The translations under genes and the position numbers were made by a program. Below are positions 22,340 to 32,910 of a stretch of DNA of 64,000 nt, piece by piece. The DNA comes from Varroa destructor (taxonomy: Eukaryota; Arthropoda; Arachnida; Mesostigmata; Varroidae), in the NCBI RefSeq assembly GCF_002443255.2, contig NW_019211456.1, forward strand, positions 15,588,106-15,652,105, written 5' to 3'. Within the stretch, counting starts at the first letter, position 1. The number at the start of each line of letters is the position of its first letter. The notes under the pieces were generated by a model. The model had not been told where the DNA came from and ran no database searches. It saw only the letters and a list, made by a program, of their open reading frames with translations.

Positions 22340-23990
22340 AACAGTACTTGGAATAGCAACGTTGTGACGGAACGGGAGAGAAACGAGAGTTTTTCGAAAT
22401 ACTGAATATAAAAGAAGCCAACTTATTTAGCAAATGTGACGCTATGGTACGAGCTTAGCACATACAATTAGCCGCGAGAGCCGAGCTACTTAGCGATTAC
22501 TCTTCTGAGTAATCGCCCGACCCAACAAGTTCTGCTTTCTTTTTATTAGGACCGAAGCCCTAAACTCAAATTCTCCAGTTTTTAGCAGAATACGTTTATT
22601 TGTTCACTGAGGCAGTTTTTGCCAGCCGTATTCAACTGACACCTCTGAGAACACGATAAGAAAGTTTCTTGTCATTACCAAGCGTGTATACTGTTAATAA
22701 TTATTAGACCTAATATTGGCTATTTCCGGTTACTCAACTTGAAAAGAGCGTCTGACGGGTGGCAAAACAGTGGGCACTCATATGTTGTTGCTCTTCCAGT
22801 GAGAGCAGTGGTTCTCACACGATGTCACACATCTCCTTAACTGGTAACTGCGATACCCTTTCACACAAACGCCTTGGGCGCTAAACTGGTAGCTAGAAGC
22901 CAATGAAAACTTGATGATCATTGCGTGAAACACATGTGTTAAAGGTCGCACGTAGTAGTCTCCAGAAGCAGCGATTAGGTAATGTTACGCAAAAGCGACC
23001 GACGACGAAGGGTGCGGACAGCGCTACATAACGTCAGAGCGTCGAACTTTGCGCTAAGGCAAAGACCCCCTGAGAATACCTAGAGAACAGAACGCGTCTG
23101 TAAAAAGAAAGACATACAAAGGCTCGAGTGGGTCATCGAGTGAGTCAAGTAGATCTGAAGAGGTGCTTATCCTCTGCGGCAGATATCGATGTTTTCTGCG
23201 AACCCACACTACATAGGCCCTTACACATGGATACTGTTTACAAATAACAGCGAAAAGTTCAGAATGCAGGTAGCCCGAGGTGGCAATACACTGAACGAGC
23301 GAATGGCCCTCATACGGACAGAATTCAATGAATATAAATTGGTCTGATTAGATAGTTGGTTGGCCAGTGCGCAGGATAACCCTAGCTGTTAGGTAGCGTA
23401 GATGCCCCCATGGGACCGATTCTATTTCGACTTAATAGATAGACTAAATTCTGATAATTATATGAATAGTCGGAAAAGTGCACACCTAACCTCGCGTGTT
23501 TTGCTAGTGTGATGCTTAGGTAATTTTATATTTTGATATAATTAGTAGTTAGATATGTCCCAAAAGGCTGGATGCTGAACTTGCTGCTATCGAAGTATGA
23601 GTTGTCCAATACAAAAAAGATTATTGTCATGTAAATAGCCCTCAGAATTGCTAAATGCATACAATCTAAATTAAGTGAATATTAGAATTTGCGTCGTTTG
23701 GTGAACATCAATCAATATTAAGATCTAAAGCATGAAGACTTTTTTCTTTGTTACGAAATTAGAAAGAAGCGTCTTTGCTATTTGAACAAGCAGAGTTGAC
23801 CTACTATGCAGATTTGTTGCCACAGAGAACCATACCTTATTTGTTTATGTATATATATGAAAGCAATCTGAAACTCTGTACCGTCGGTACGTTGCAAACG
23901 AAGGACGCGAAACATTGTTATATCTAAAGCTTACTTTACGGTTTGCAATCGTACTTTCGACAGTCTAAACGCTTACAGTTGGTGGCCGAT
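22340..23990. other. Mostly non-coding stretch
   Basis: Contains the hairpin at 22493-22516 and a strong minus-strand acceptor (tgtatgtctttctttttacag) at about 23098-23118 opening a short frame RVLFSRYSQGVFALAQSSTL to a stop. No partner exon was found. Confidence 0.35.
22493..22516. repeat. Perfect hairpin, 10-bp stem
   Basis: GCGATTACTC, loop TTCT, then GAGTAATCGC. Confidence 0.9.
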
Positions 23991-23997
23991 TATTTAG

Positions 23998-24129
23998 CGT
24001 AACTTCCACTACGGCGGACGCGGTAGGGCGATGCCTGTAGCTCTGAGTCGCACTTTGCTAAGCGAGAGCTATTTGCGGGTTAGTGGACGATGCCAAACGA
24101 TCGTGCAGCAACTAGCATCGCCTCAATAA
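23998..24129 (+). CDS. Candidate terminal exon overlapping AATAAA
   Basis: Acceptor gccgattatttag, then 43 codons RNFHYGGRGRAMPVALSRTL ... QLASPQ and TAA. The stop overlaps AATAAA at 24125-24130, close for a cleavage signal. The block is GC-richer than its flanks. An internal ATG with G at -3 (MPVALSRT) could also start a 32-residue ORF. Confidence 0.35.
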   Translation, partial: RNFHYGGRGRAMPVALSRTLLSESYLRVSGRCQTIVQQLASPQ

Positions 24130-24332
24130 ATTCCCGAAATCCTCGTTTGTCTTTGTGCTAATCATACAGCAGCTAAGGGGGAGAACGCATCTATATACAG
24201 TTCGCATCAGGGAAGGGGGTGTCGTTTGGGCAGCTAAATGCGAGGACCAGTGGGGCATGTTTAGTGCGTTAAACTAACTAGATGCCAGGCAACTGCTCCG
24301 GTAAAATGTCCGCCCTGTACTTTAGTGGCCCG

Positions 24333-24563
24333 CTATACTGTAAATGACTGGTCATCCATTGGCTCATTGGTTTTGTGAGAACGGGAACGGAAAAACCGTA
24401 GTCGGATGGCATTGGAACTGCGTCTCGCGACGGCTTTTAATGGGTCCCTAGCTACTGTTGACGAAAAGTCGGCGTCTGCCAAACCTGCGCTCGGTCTTTG
24501 CCCAGTAGCCGTATTGCACTGACGGAAAATCCGCACGTCTGCACTCACTTTCGACTCCGCCAT
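24333..24563 (-). CDS. ORF, 76 residues, with near-ideal ATG
   Basis: ATCATGG context; MAESKVSADVRIFRQCNTAT ... DDQSFTV. A donor AAA|GTGAGT after the fifth codon could instead make MAESK a first coding exon. Its start codon overlaps that of a plus-strand ORF (24562). GC-rich compared with surroundings. Confidence 0.35.
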   Translation of the reverse strand: MAESKVSADVRIFRQCNTATGQRPSAGLADADFSSTVARDPLKAVARRSSNAIRLRFFRSRSHKTNEPMDDQSFTV

Positions 24564-24858
24564 GATGCGGTGCACAGCTTCTTCACCGTATCACCCATTA
24601 CCCATTGAGAGTCATTGCCGACTCAAGGCGACGTCAAGATGGAAGCGAGAAAAGTGTTTGACACTTGGCTGCATTTGGTCGCCACACATTTATCGAAGTA
24701 GAAAAGTCCTCACTGACGCCATCGCTGCTGCTGCTGCTGCATACCCGACGGCCACTCACCCATGGGTCGCCCACGAACATCGATCTTCTCGATCGAAACC
24801 CAACTGCCATTGTCAACGCGGACGCGATATAGGTTATATGGATAGCCTTAACTGTTGA
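24562..24858 (+). CDS. ORF, 98 residues, divergent partner
   Basis: GCCATGATG start; MMRCTASSPYHPLPIESHCR, then an Ala run encoded by a (GCT)5 tract, then a basic Cys/His tail. It overlaps a minus candidate at 24760-24897, and at most one of these can be coding. Confidence 0.25.
   Translation: MMRCTASSPYHPLPIESHCRLKATSRWKREKCLTLGCIWSPHIYRSRKVLTDAIAAAAAAYPTATHPWVAHEHRSSRSKPNCHCQRGRDIGYMDSLNC
24724..24740. repeat. (GCT)5 tract
   Basis: Five GCT units, encoding Ala on plus or Ser on minus in the overlapping frames. Confidence 0.9.
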
Positions 24859-24897
24859 GAATCTATTAAATGGCGCCGTCCGCCTAATATCGGCCAT
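24760..24897 (-). CDS. Candidate first coding exon with membrane segment
   Basis: ATG starts MADIRRTAPFNRFSTVKAIH then ITYIASALTMAVGF, a probable membrane segment, then basic RSRRS and GDPW ending at donor TGG|GTGAGT in phase 0 after 46 codons. The layout would suit a small organelle membrane protein, but no family is claimed. Confidence 0.35.
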
Positions 24898-25610
24898 TAA
24901 ATACGTCTGACAGAAAGACGATAATGCAATTTACCCTGCAGCATGTTTTTAGAGGAAGAATTGGCCTCGAGCACACTGAACAAGACCAATTTGTATTTGG
25001 GATATGTGTAGAGTGCACTGTAGTGACAATAACAGCATCAACATATATTTCCATGGAAGGAGCTTATCGTGTTAACTGGCTGAATAAGGCCTGAATATGC
25101 CTGCGCGCATATTCCATGCTTAGCACGATAAATGATCAAAGTCCCGGAAAATAGGCCATAATCTCCAATCATTTCATGGCGACAATCGTATTGCGAAAGC
25201 CAACTAAAGGAGTTAATTGCTTGGATGAAAATTGGCAGTTTTATTTTGACCTTTTAGACATCCGAACCGAGTTCAAGATAGTTTCTCTGCTTAGCTCAGG
25301 ATCAGTGAGTGCATGGTGCTAAAGTTCTCCTTGTAGTTGCCATCGACAATTTATATCCAGATAACTTAAGGCGTTTTTACCGAGGACGACACTTGCCATA
25401 AAAAGGCATATCTTAATCGTCTGGTATACGTGATGGTAGAATAATATGAAATTGTGGCCACGTAGAAAAAAAGATGAACTCATCACAAAATTATTTATGA
25501 TGTTTAATGTCGACAATTCAGGCAATTTCTGCGTGGGCGGAAGCTGGAGTTCGTCCAGCCCTATAATGCATCATCTGGACTCAATCATACACTTTGCCCT
25601 GTTTTCGTAG

Positions 25611-25654
25611 AAGCTTTGGTCAAAAGGAATTTAAATGCACAATTTATACTTCCA
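25611..25654 (+). CDS. Candidate internal exon with paired strong splice sites
   Basis: Acceptor ctttgccctgttttcgtag and donor TCCA|GTAAGT. Two frames are possible: SFGQKEFKCTIYTS (one base carried in, one out) or ALVKRNLNAQFILP (two in, none out). The third stops. Confidence 0.4.
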
Positions 25655-26286
25655 GTAAGTCTGCATACAACCAAACATTATCTGAAAGGGCAAAGACTGT
25701 TAATTAAATCTCTAAAATCGACAGATATTAGGGGTATGCTACACCATACGCGTAGTAAAATGAGGAGAGTTCAACCGAATAAAAAGATCAAAATGTTTAC
25801 TTATGAAATTATAATCATACTGAAGCTGAAAGTCATAGGTCGAACTTGTGTGCCTCAAAGTTGAAGTTTAAAATCTTCGTTTTACTTGGAAGCGAACAAT
25901 GATGGGTAAATTGAAAAAGGTATCCAAAATATTTGACCTAAAACGTACGGATACTTAGTGTTTACGTAATACATTATCACATGCTTACACATAGATTAGA
26001 CGTAATCTTTCATACAAAACTTAAATATGAGTTTGTCGCAAATTTATATGAACTGACACAACTAAAAAAACAAGGTACTAAATAAATGTTTCGAACTTTC
26101 ACGTCCGGTATTGTCCAAGTTATGTTTCGGACTGCTGGCCCCTAGCATGAGGGGAAGTTTATCTACTTTCAAAGTTTGACCATCCCACCTGTTTTTAAGC
26201 ATAATAGGCAAAAACGCTGCACTACGCTGTCATGGGGACGTTCTTCAGCCCTTAGAGCATGCTTCTTCTTCAACCTCAATCCTGTA

Positions 26287-26483
26287 TCAGCTGACACTGG
26301 ATAACAGGAAAACAAAAAGGTGTGGGTTTCCGGTTATGTAAGGGTACTTTTTAATGAAATCGCGAGCAAATAGCCAAAAAGGCCTTCTAGCATCCCTTGC
26401 TGTCCGCAATAAATATTCGTGGTACATTTTGCGGTTGTGGGTCGAGGATTGAGATGATTTGCCGTTTGTTAGAAGAACACTGC
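26287..26483 (-). CDS. Candidate terminal exon, 64 codons
   Basis: A good acceptor (tatttcattaagttcttcag) opens SVLLTNGKSSQSSTHNRKMY then HEYLLRTARDARRPFWLFAR and on to TGA. A second frame (QCSSNKRQIISILDPQPQNV) is open for 31 codons. The same frame is open upstream to 26607. Confidence 0.35.
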
Positions 26484-26689
26484 CTGAAGAACTTAATGAA
26501 ATACAGTGGCAGAGCTTATGCGCAGCGATAATTATCAAACCATTTGATTTGTCAAAGGGAGGGCTTGCAACTGAAGTGGCTGCAGCTGCACGAATTGTGT
26601 GAAGCAATGCTTAACGGCAGTGCCAGACGTAAAATTCGAAGCATTTAGGGTTTCCTGTATCCACAAAGCCTCCTTGAAGGCTAACTCTT

Positions 26690-27001
26690 ATGCCTATAAC
26701 ACAGCTTGTAAGGCCGTGTCTTGCGTATGATAAACCGGTGTTTCCCACTCACCACACACACGAAGATTGTTCTTTATAAAGATTTATCTCAAGCTGTTTT
26801 CCACCTCAGGAAGACGAGCACTACGAATCTCGGGGAGTCTCTGCCAAGGCACAAATTGTACTTTCTTTGAAAGTTTTGTTGGGGTATGCAACTTTGGAAC
26901 TTGGTTGGCTTCTTGTGTGCCTTGTGCGTATCAAATACGAAACGAGTATATTTTTGTTTGTAAAATGCTTTGCAGTCGCATACAGTCCAAGCGGTGTGTA
27001 A
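26690..27001 (+). CDS. Two-exon small membrane protein (model)
   Basis: Exon 1 (26690-26707) MPITQL ends CTT|GTAAGG. Exon 2 (26810-27001) follows tcaagctgttttccacctcag and reads EDEHYESRGVSAKAQIVLSL ... SPSGV to TAA; both are phase 0. The intron is 102 bases. Total is 69 residues with hydrophobic segments around IVLSLKVLLGYATLELGWLL. Start context is poor. Exon 2 is open in two other frames for part of its length. A competing first-exon frame (26586-26707, CTNCVKQCLTAVPDVKFEAF) runs into TGA at this junction. Confidence 0.4.
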
Positions 27002-27322
27002 GCGTCCATCACTCTGTTGAGTGGCGGCCCATGCTCGCGTCCTGTTTGAGGGTCTGCAGGCTACAAAACGAGATCTGAGCATGGGCGAAGACTTATGCGT
27101 TTTTTGGTTTGAAACGCCTCATGACATAATGGGCATTTTTTGGGAGTAAATATCGTAGATAATGGCGCTATATGTGCAGCAGTGTTATTCATAATGTGCT
27201 ACGTATCATTTAGCCAGTTAAGTTAAATTATTCCGTCGACGATCGCTGTTCTGCAGTCCACTTCTCGGCCATATATTACGAATACTATAAACTCAACCAA
27301 TGATGCATGCTGCAGTGGGCTA

Positions 27323-27339
27323 CCTTGGTCGGACCAAGG
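27323..27339. repeat. Palindrome CCTTGGTCGGACCAAGG
   Basis: Eight-base arms around one G. Its core TTGGTCGGACCAA recurs in reverse orientation at 29474-29486. Confidence 0.9.
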
Positions 27340-27517
27340 AGTAGAGCGATTAAGCTGAACGCCAGCCAGCCTTGTTAGTGGATAAAGTGAAACTGACAGA
27401 GGTCGGTCCAAATTTTAAACTTAACGCTCCACCAATAAAGTTAACTACAAGGTTTCTCCTTACCCTTGCATATGCTTATCTAAGTACCAAGACCTGCCCA
27501 TAGTCCACCTCAAGCAC

Positions 27518-27878
27518 CTAGAAATTCGCACTTGTTAAATTTTCACTTATCTTTTTGCAAATTGTTCCATCGGCCGAATAATTATTAGCGTTAACCTCTA
27601 TATTGCTTTCAGTTTGTGCGTCATTTGTTTGGCGTGCACGGCGCCAAATTTGAAAACTGGACAGGTTGGAATCAGATAATCTCAATGGCTCCCACAATAT
27701 ATGAAGCATTTCTAGTGGGTTATGGGCAAGAGGCAATGCTTTAACTAAATGAGAATTTAATGAGCCGATAGCATTGGCCCATACACAGCCAAGGATACCC
27801 ATGGAAGAGAGGACCCCAAACAAACTTGCCTCATTCACAAACTTTTGTAATGAGAATGAAGCGAATTCAGGAAGCTCT
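27518..27878 (-). CDS. Candidate long terminal exon, one hydrophobic segment
   Basis: About 120 codons to TAG. It starts near ELPEFASFSLQKFVNEASLF, continues with a hydrophobic stretch GVLSSMGILGCVWANAIGSL, then HNPLEMLHILWEPLRLSDSN and an acidic, Asn-rich tail ending ENLTSANF. Upstream is a long T-rich tract with a CTAAT branch-point sequence and three possible AG acceptors (27875-27880), so the phase is unresolved. Composition suggests a membrane protein C-terminus. Confidence 0.45.
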
Positions 27879-28294
27879 CTTCATAAAGTGTAATAAAAAT
27901 TACGTGAATTAGAAAAAGAATAAAAAGATGAAAAAAAAACGCCGGATAATAATTACATATCATCACTTAGTAAGTGTTACTATGTTGCGCGTCAAATCTT
28001 CTTTTTGGCTTGAGAAATAGGCAGTACGCTAGAATATTCTATCCAAAATATGTCGATTCGTACTGACTAAAAAGAAACTACCTGAATATACGATGACTTG
28101 TGCGAGCATCGGGTTGCTGTGCGTACCCTACATCTTCGAAAACACAAATTTAATCAAATAAAAATTACCAGGCATATATAGATGCGCGCTGTGGACGATA
28201 TTGTAACATGTCGGTATTTGCAGCGGTGTTTGGCCATAACGCGTTTTGTACGTGTTCATGCCCCTTTCACTCATACGCCTTTCTGTTTCTCCAG

Positions 28295-28362
28295 TTTCCT
28301 AAATCTAGAGCTGCATGTGATCCGCTTATTGTTTCGAATCGGCAAGGCTCAGTTCTTCATCT
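28295..28362 (+). CDS. Candidate internal exon with excellent splice sites
   Basis: Acceptor ctcatacgcctttctgtttctccag and donor ATCT|GTAAGT frame 68 bases. Frame 1 gives FPKSRAACDPLIVSNRQGSV then LHL and ends in phase 2. Frame 2 is part of a 159-codon ATG ORF (28182-28661), the longest in the window. That ORF is T-rich, giving Phe/Leu/Ser/Cys, and may be incidental. Confidence 0.4.
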
Positions 28363-28479
28363 GTAAGTTTTACCTCTATCCTTACATAATTTTTATGCGT
28401 TTTTCACTACTGGAATTTATACTTGCTATAGACAAGCTCATCAGGACTACTTTTAGCTCTAATTATAACTATCGGTCAT

Positions 28480-29520
28480 CGATCGGATTTTGTTGCAGTT
28501 CATCTAACTGTCTTCGTTCTTCCGCTCTCGTTAGTCGCTCGAAGCAGTCGCCACTTCGCGTTGTTCCGTCAGGAAGTTTCAGTTCCTGTTTTTCCAGTCA
28601 GTCTAGTTTTGTTCATTTCGGCCTTTGCTCGTTGACTCAGGCTCAAGTTGACTGCCCTTAGAAGCGATGCGAAACCGGATCTTGTTAAGGGCGTGAATCT
28701 GGGCGGTCAGCTTTCAAACTTTGGTACCTTTTCTTCTTTGCTTTCTTTTATTGGCGAGCAGCCCACCAGCTCTATTCCGATTTTTGTCGTTGTAGCGGTC
28801 TATTTCTATCTCTAGCTCGTTGCTGTTTTCTCTGGTCGTATCATTCACCCGACGCTTATGCCGAGCTTCCTTGCTCCTTGCAGTTTCGCTTTGCATAGAC
28901 CAAGCAGCTCCATTTGTATCAGGGTTGCGAGATTCGGCCTAGTCTCATCCTCTACACAAGCGCTTTTCGCTCCCCATTCTCGGCCTGTTTCTTTTTTGCT
29001 GCCGTGACAGAATTGCCATAGACATCCACCGATGGTTCGACTTTGCTGCGCTTCTATCCGCCCCTGTGGGTCCGCGATCTCTCACCAACACTTTTCGCCG
29101 CGTAAGGAGTATCATTATCATCAGTCGCCTAAACAACATTATCACCGTAAAAGACTCGCAGTTGGCCAGTTGGCCGCAAAGTCGTCTCCTGCGAGCCCAT
29201 CCTGTTAGCCATCGCTAGCGTCAACAATCGCAGCGGAAAATTGAGCCACTGTAGAATTAAAAAACGAAGAGAAGTAGAATGGACTGGGATAGTTTAGTGA
29301 AGCGGCAGCATGACGCCACGGCCACGAAAGCGCAACGCTAATCATTTTTTTAGTAGCTTCCATTGTACGTTATCGCGAGAGTAGCAGCACGGGTGGCGGC
29401 GGCGGCGGCGGCAGGAACGTTTATAGCGTTTCGTTCATCTCTCGTAGCGTTCGGATTGCTCTGTGCGGGTTCTTTGGTCCGACCAAGCTTTTACTAACAC
29501 CGAAGAGAAGCCCGAGAGAA
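28480..29520. promoter_or_regulatory. GC-richer promoter-like island
   Basis: Contains strand-asymmetric pyrimidine tracts, TCAGTC/TCAGTT initiator-like motifs near 28578-28600, a (GGC)6 tract and the palindrome TTGGTCCGACCAA. Lys/Arg-rich minus frames (28714-28896, 28945-29145) follow from the purine-rich strand. A 20-residue ORF with ideal ATG context, MDWDSLVKRQHDATATKAQR, lies at 29279-29341 and could be a uORF. Confidence 0.35.
29395..29412. repeat. (GGC)6 tract
   Basis: Six GGC units within the GC-rich island. Confidence 0.95.
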
Positions 29521-29521
29521 A

Positions 29522-29565
29522 ATGACTTTCATGTTTCGTCTAAAGTGTACTGTCGGTGGTATAAG
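29522..29565 (+). CDS. Candidate first coding exon downstream of promoter-like island
   Basis: ATG with A at -3: MTFMFRLKCTVGGI, then donor ATAAG|GTGCCC in phase 2. The preceding 100 bases look like a 5' UTR. If unspliced, the frame ends after 36 codons. Confidence 0.3.
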
Positions 29566-30021
29566 GTGCCCGAACGAAGTTTCTGACATGTACATAATAT
29601 CTTCACTATTTATATGTTGTCTGACAATGTAGAAATGCTTTACCGTACGCAGGCAATAAACTATGGCACGTCAATTGTAAAGTACGATATAGACTTTCCT
29701 CAATTTATATTTTCACGTAAAAAACGTTTTTCGTGAATGTGTTTCCTTTCTAAGCCTAAAAGAAAATTATCAATTAAATATTGTTATATTATCGACTAGA
29801 TTATTCATTACTTTAAATCCCGCCATAAATGAAGAATCTATTGAAAGGGAGAAGCTTGATTCAAACAATGCGTTTAGGTAAGGTTTCCTGCGTCCATTTT
29901 TGATTTAGTGCTAAGTACCGATTCCGTCAAGCTTGGTTGAGTCTACTCCAATGAACGAATGGAGGGATCATATAAGTTCTACCATAGTTAACGTGTGCAG
30001 TAGCTGAAGATTAATCCAGGA

Positions 30022-30249
30022 ATGTGCCAGCTGCAATTTATGGGGGTCTCTAACAACGCGCTTAATCGAGATGCGCATTTGCCACCACATTCACACTACT
30101 ACACACAGTGCCAGACGCCTGCAGCGCTGCATCCAGTTCGTCACGTATTAATGAGGGGGCTAAATAGGTGGCTTTCTCCTGCGCAGAGCTCGGCTTTGCT
30201 CTTACAAAGGGCTTACGTTTGCCTTCGCGGAAAGGCGAACTTTCTGTAA
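30022..30249 (+). CDS. ORF, 75 residues
   Basis: ATG with G at -3: MCQLQFMGVSNNALNRDAHL, His/Gln/Pro-rich centre, basic end. The block is GC-richer than its flanks. No intron needed; a CAG directly before it could be an acceptor. Confidence 0.35.
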   Translation: MCQLQFMGVSNNALNRDAHLPPHSHYYTQCQTPAALHPVRHVLMRGLNRWLSPAQSSALLLQRAYVCLRGKANFL

Positions 30250-30362
30250 CTGTTTTTTACACTATGCAAAATAATCGCTCGCAGCAAGCTGTTTGTATGA
30301 CCTTCAGCGGCTGAACGACTCTCCACACGTGAATTATTTACCTCGTCTATCAGAACCCAAGA

Positions 30363-30421
<59 letters not shown>
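30363..30421. repeat. (TA)n microsatellite, imperfect
   Basis: About 59 bases of TA with single CA and GT interruptions. Confidence 0.95.
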
Positions 30422-30600
30422 GACAGTACAGATAGCTACGAAGCACGCTATTCTTGCCATGAGATTTTCTGTTCGTGCTAAGGCTATCTTGAACAGCAAA
30501 CTACTCGTAGACAAATCCAATAAAAAATCGATAATACTCTTATTGTTATTAGATTTGCTATTAATGCTTACGGGTTATAAAAGGCTTGCCTCCAAATGGC

Positions 30601-30840
30601 ATGCTACCTCTAACCGAACTTGCAATATATTTCCACCGATCAAATTATGAGCTGCGCGGCGAGCTCTCTTCTTGCACTTATCGTAGTCGGCCGGTCAATC
30701 GTTTCTTTTGGCCATTCTGTCACTTCGCTTTGCTCTCTGCGTGTAAATCGGTCAAAAACAATCTTTGCATCTATTATCAAAATTTTATCTCGGAAAGGGT
30801 AAATAGCGCCCGGATCGGAGATAACCTAAGTAAGCTATAA
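30601..30840 (+). CDS. Candidate ORF or exon, 79 residues
   Basis: MLPLTELAIYFHRSNYELRG ... SARIGDNLSKL to TAA. A donor CTAA|GTAAGC sits three codons before the stop. A TATA-like TTATAAAAG lies at about 30574-30582. Confidence 0.3.
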   Translation: MLPLTELAIYFHRSNYELRGELSSCTYRSRPVNRFFWPFCHFALLSACKSVKNNLCIYYQNFISERVNSARIGDNLSKL

Positions 30841-30844
30841 CTGT

Positions 30845-31480
30845 ACGATGCAACACTCCGAGAAATGTTCAAATCAAGTTCACCAGACGGTTATAATAAA
30901 AAAAATGAGAGTCAATTCAAGCGAAAGTAACTTACTTACTAAAACATTTTGAATATTGCTTCAAGTTTTCTGCGTCGTTTTGCTCAAACTTATCCGTCTC
31001 TGCTGTTATTATACGAGCACAACCTGCCAGTGTACTACTTTTCATCCTAATGTATTATATTACACATTACTACAGCCAAGTACTAAAAAGTGTTAGAGGG
31101 CTTAAAATTAATTAATCCCAGGACATTTTAAGGTGTATCGGGGTCCTTGTGATGTATATGGAAAGACTGATACCCTTTTATTTGATATATTTGTTATTTT
31201 TCGTGCTACTTTTGTTAAATTCACTATTTATATGCCACACATGTAAGGGGGCAAAATACTTAAAAAATTGTATGGCGGCTAATCAGTAGCCAACTAGAAT
31301 GAGAAACTCTAATTTATAGGTCGAAAGCCTGACAGTTGGAGCATTTTCAAATCAGACCGCCATGGTTGTATCATAAACGCTCTGAAAAAACTGGTGCATT
31401 TAAGAAACCTCACAACTACGTTTCCAATATGAAAGTAGACGTATTGTTGGCAACCTCACTAGGTACTTGGTACTCGAACT
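30845..31480. other. AT-rich stretch
   Basis: No supported exon or repeat seen. Confidence 0.4.
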
Positions 31481-31491
31481 AATTTCTAAAT

Positions 31492-31722
31492 GTGTTCTGT
31501 TCAAAAACTCAAGTCAGAATAAATGGACGCAATTTCGAACTAGTACGATCGCTGGCATGTATACGTGTAAATAAAACCATCAAGACAAATGACAGCCTCC
31601 AGTATATTAATTATGGTATCAACGCACGTGCGCAAGTGGTCTTTCTTAACAGTATAGGAATTTTCGAGGCGCTTTTACCGCTATCCGTGGTCAACACTTC
31701 CGTTGTGTTGCATTATAGCTGA
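31492..31722 (+). pseudogene. Possible non-LTR reverse-transcriptase remnant
   Basis: A 76-codon frame contains NFELVRSLACIRVNKTIKTN, DSLQYINYGINARAQVVF and a later LLPLS. This order resembles the C-terminal part of non-LTR retrotransposon RT: a phrase like NFE-V-FxYLG, then an I-xRI-xA helix, then LS. The YLG core is not kept. The frame lacks an ATG and flanking element sequence. Resemblance is from memory of the family pattern, not a search. Confidence 0.3.
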
Positions 31723-31944
31723 AGGGGGTTGCCGTACTTGTTGTTACTGTCGGCATTGTTGGTGCCGATATTGGTTACGTCATTCTGTTAGACGGTGCGT
31801 TCATATTTATATTTGCCGTAAAACTTCGCCGCCCCGTAACCTTCTCATTCTCTTCTTCACTCCTTACGCCTGCGCAAACGCTTCCAGCAGCGCTAGCCCA
31901 CCGTGTCCTATCCCGGTCGACTAGCGCTGTTCTGTCTTTTACAG

Positions 31945-32288
31945 CCTCTTAAACGATTTGTGCGTCCTTGGGTGTAAGGGCCAAAAAAACGTGTATATGG
32001 GTTTATCGTAGGTTTTCGTATCGTCCATATAGCGTAAACAAGGCATCTACGGATGGACCGAGAGGCGTTGAAAGAAGACGAGAACATTGGAGCCAGGTAG
32101 CAACTATTGGTAAAAGACAGAGGCAAGGAGGAAGGACCGTTGCAGCCTCCGCAGTTTCAATGGCGGTATCTCTAGTTCCCGGTACACGCCAGCCGACGTA
32201 CACCAATAGCCTCAAACCCTCGAGCGGTCGCTTTACTTTATTTACCTCCATCTCAGCATCTCTCGTTGTTGCTACTGTCTGTTTCTGA
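31945..32288 (+). CDS. Two-exon model with 59-base intron
   Basis: Exon 1 (31945-31973) follows ctgttctgtcttttacag and reads PLKRFVRPWV to donor GGGT|GTAAGG. Exon 2 begins at 32033 after ttcgtatcgtccatatag and continues in frame VNKASTDGPRGVERRREHWS. It either ends at CAG|GTAGCA (32096) or runs to TGA at 32288. Phase agrees (two bases plus one). The minus strand has its own exon-like piece here (KQTVATTRDAEME), so the strand is not certain. Confidence 0.4.
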
Positions 32289-32646
32289 ATAGCTGAACTA
32301 CCTACCCACAAGAGGATACCCACCTGGGTAGAAAAAGGCCAGTGAGGTCAAAGGAACTACAAGAAAAGATCCATACTACCACGGGGAACGTTTTCAGGCG
32401 ACGGCATAACGGATAGGCAGATAGCCTCCCCATAGCTTCGTAGATAGACATCGCTATCACCACAACCACTGCTTCTAGGGCACAACGACGCGTCGCCGAC
32501 GCAGAAACGGTAACCGTTGCGGCGGCGGCGGTGGTCGTTGGACGCGACAGCAACAACAGAATGCCGTAGCAACGGCGGTAGCAACAATATCATAGAGAGA
32601 TAGCCTGCGAAATAGACGGCCTCGGGACACAATAGGTGGAACGTTC

Positions 32647-32910
32647 CTATTGGCCGGACTGAATTGAACAGTCCCAAGGGAAAGCGTGAAGTCTTCTGAT
32701 CGAACTATCTTCCTCTTTTAATACGATAGTATGTCTAAGTATTCGCAGAGCCATCCGAAGTGGATTGAGGCACAAATGAAAATGAAAACGAAGAACGACT
32801 ATGAGAACTGCCGCGGACGGGACTAGCGAGAGCAAAGAACCGAAGCGGAAGCGTGTGACCTTGCGAATGAAAGTGGCGATGGCGACCGAAGCTCTGCTAC
32901 TAAAAGCCAT
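32647..32910 (-). CDS. ORF, 87 residues, possible mitochondrial protein
   Basis: ATG in ideal context (A at -3, G at +4): MAFSSRASVAIATFIRKVTR then FRFGSLLSLVPSAAVLIVVL. A basic, acid-free N-terminus is followed by a hydrophobic segment, as in small mitochondrial membrane proteins. The frame is open further upstream to an ATG at 33060. Confidence 0.3.
   Translation of the reverse strand: MAFSSRASVAIATFIRKVTRFRFGSLLSLVPSAAVLIVVLRFHFHLCLNPLRMALRILRHTIVLKEEDSSIRRLHAFPWDCSIQSGQ

Noticed and set aside
28182..28661. 159-codon ATG ORF, the longest in the window
   Set aside because: T-rich with Phe/Leu/Ser/Cys-biased translation, and it is crossed by a superb acceptor-donor pair (28295-28362); kept only as an alternative frame.
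32357..32677. 106-codon minus frame
   Set aside because: Same reason: GC-rich island, overlapping frames, no supporting signals.
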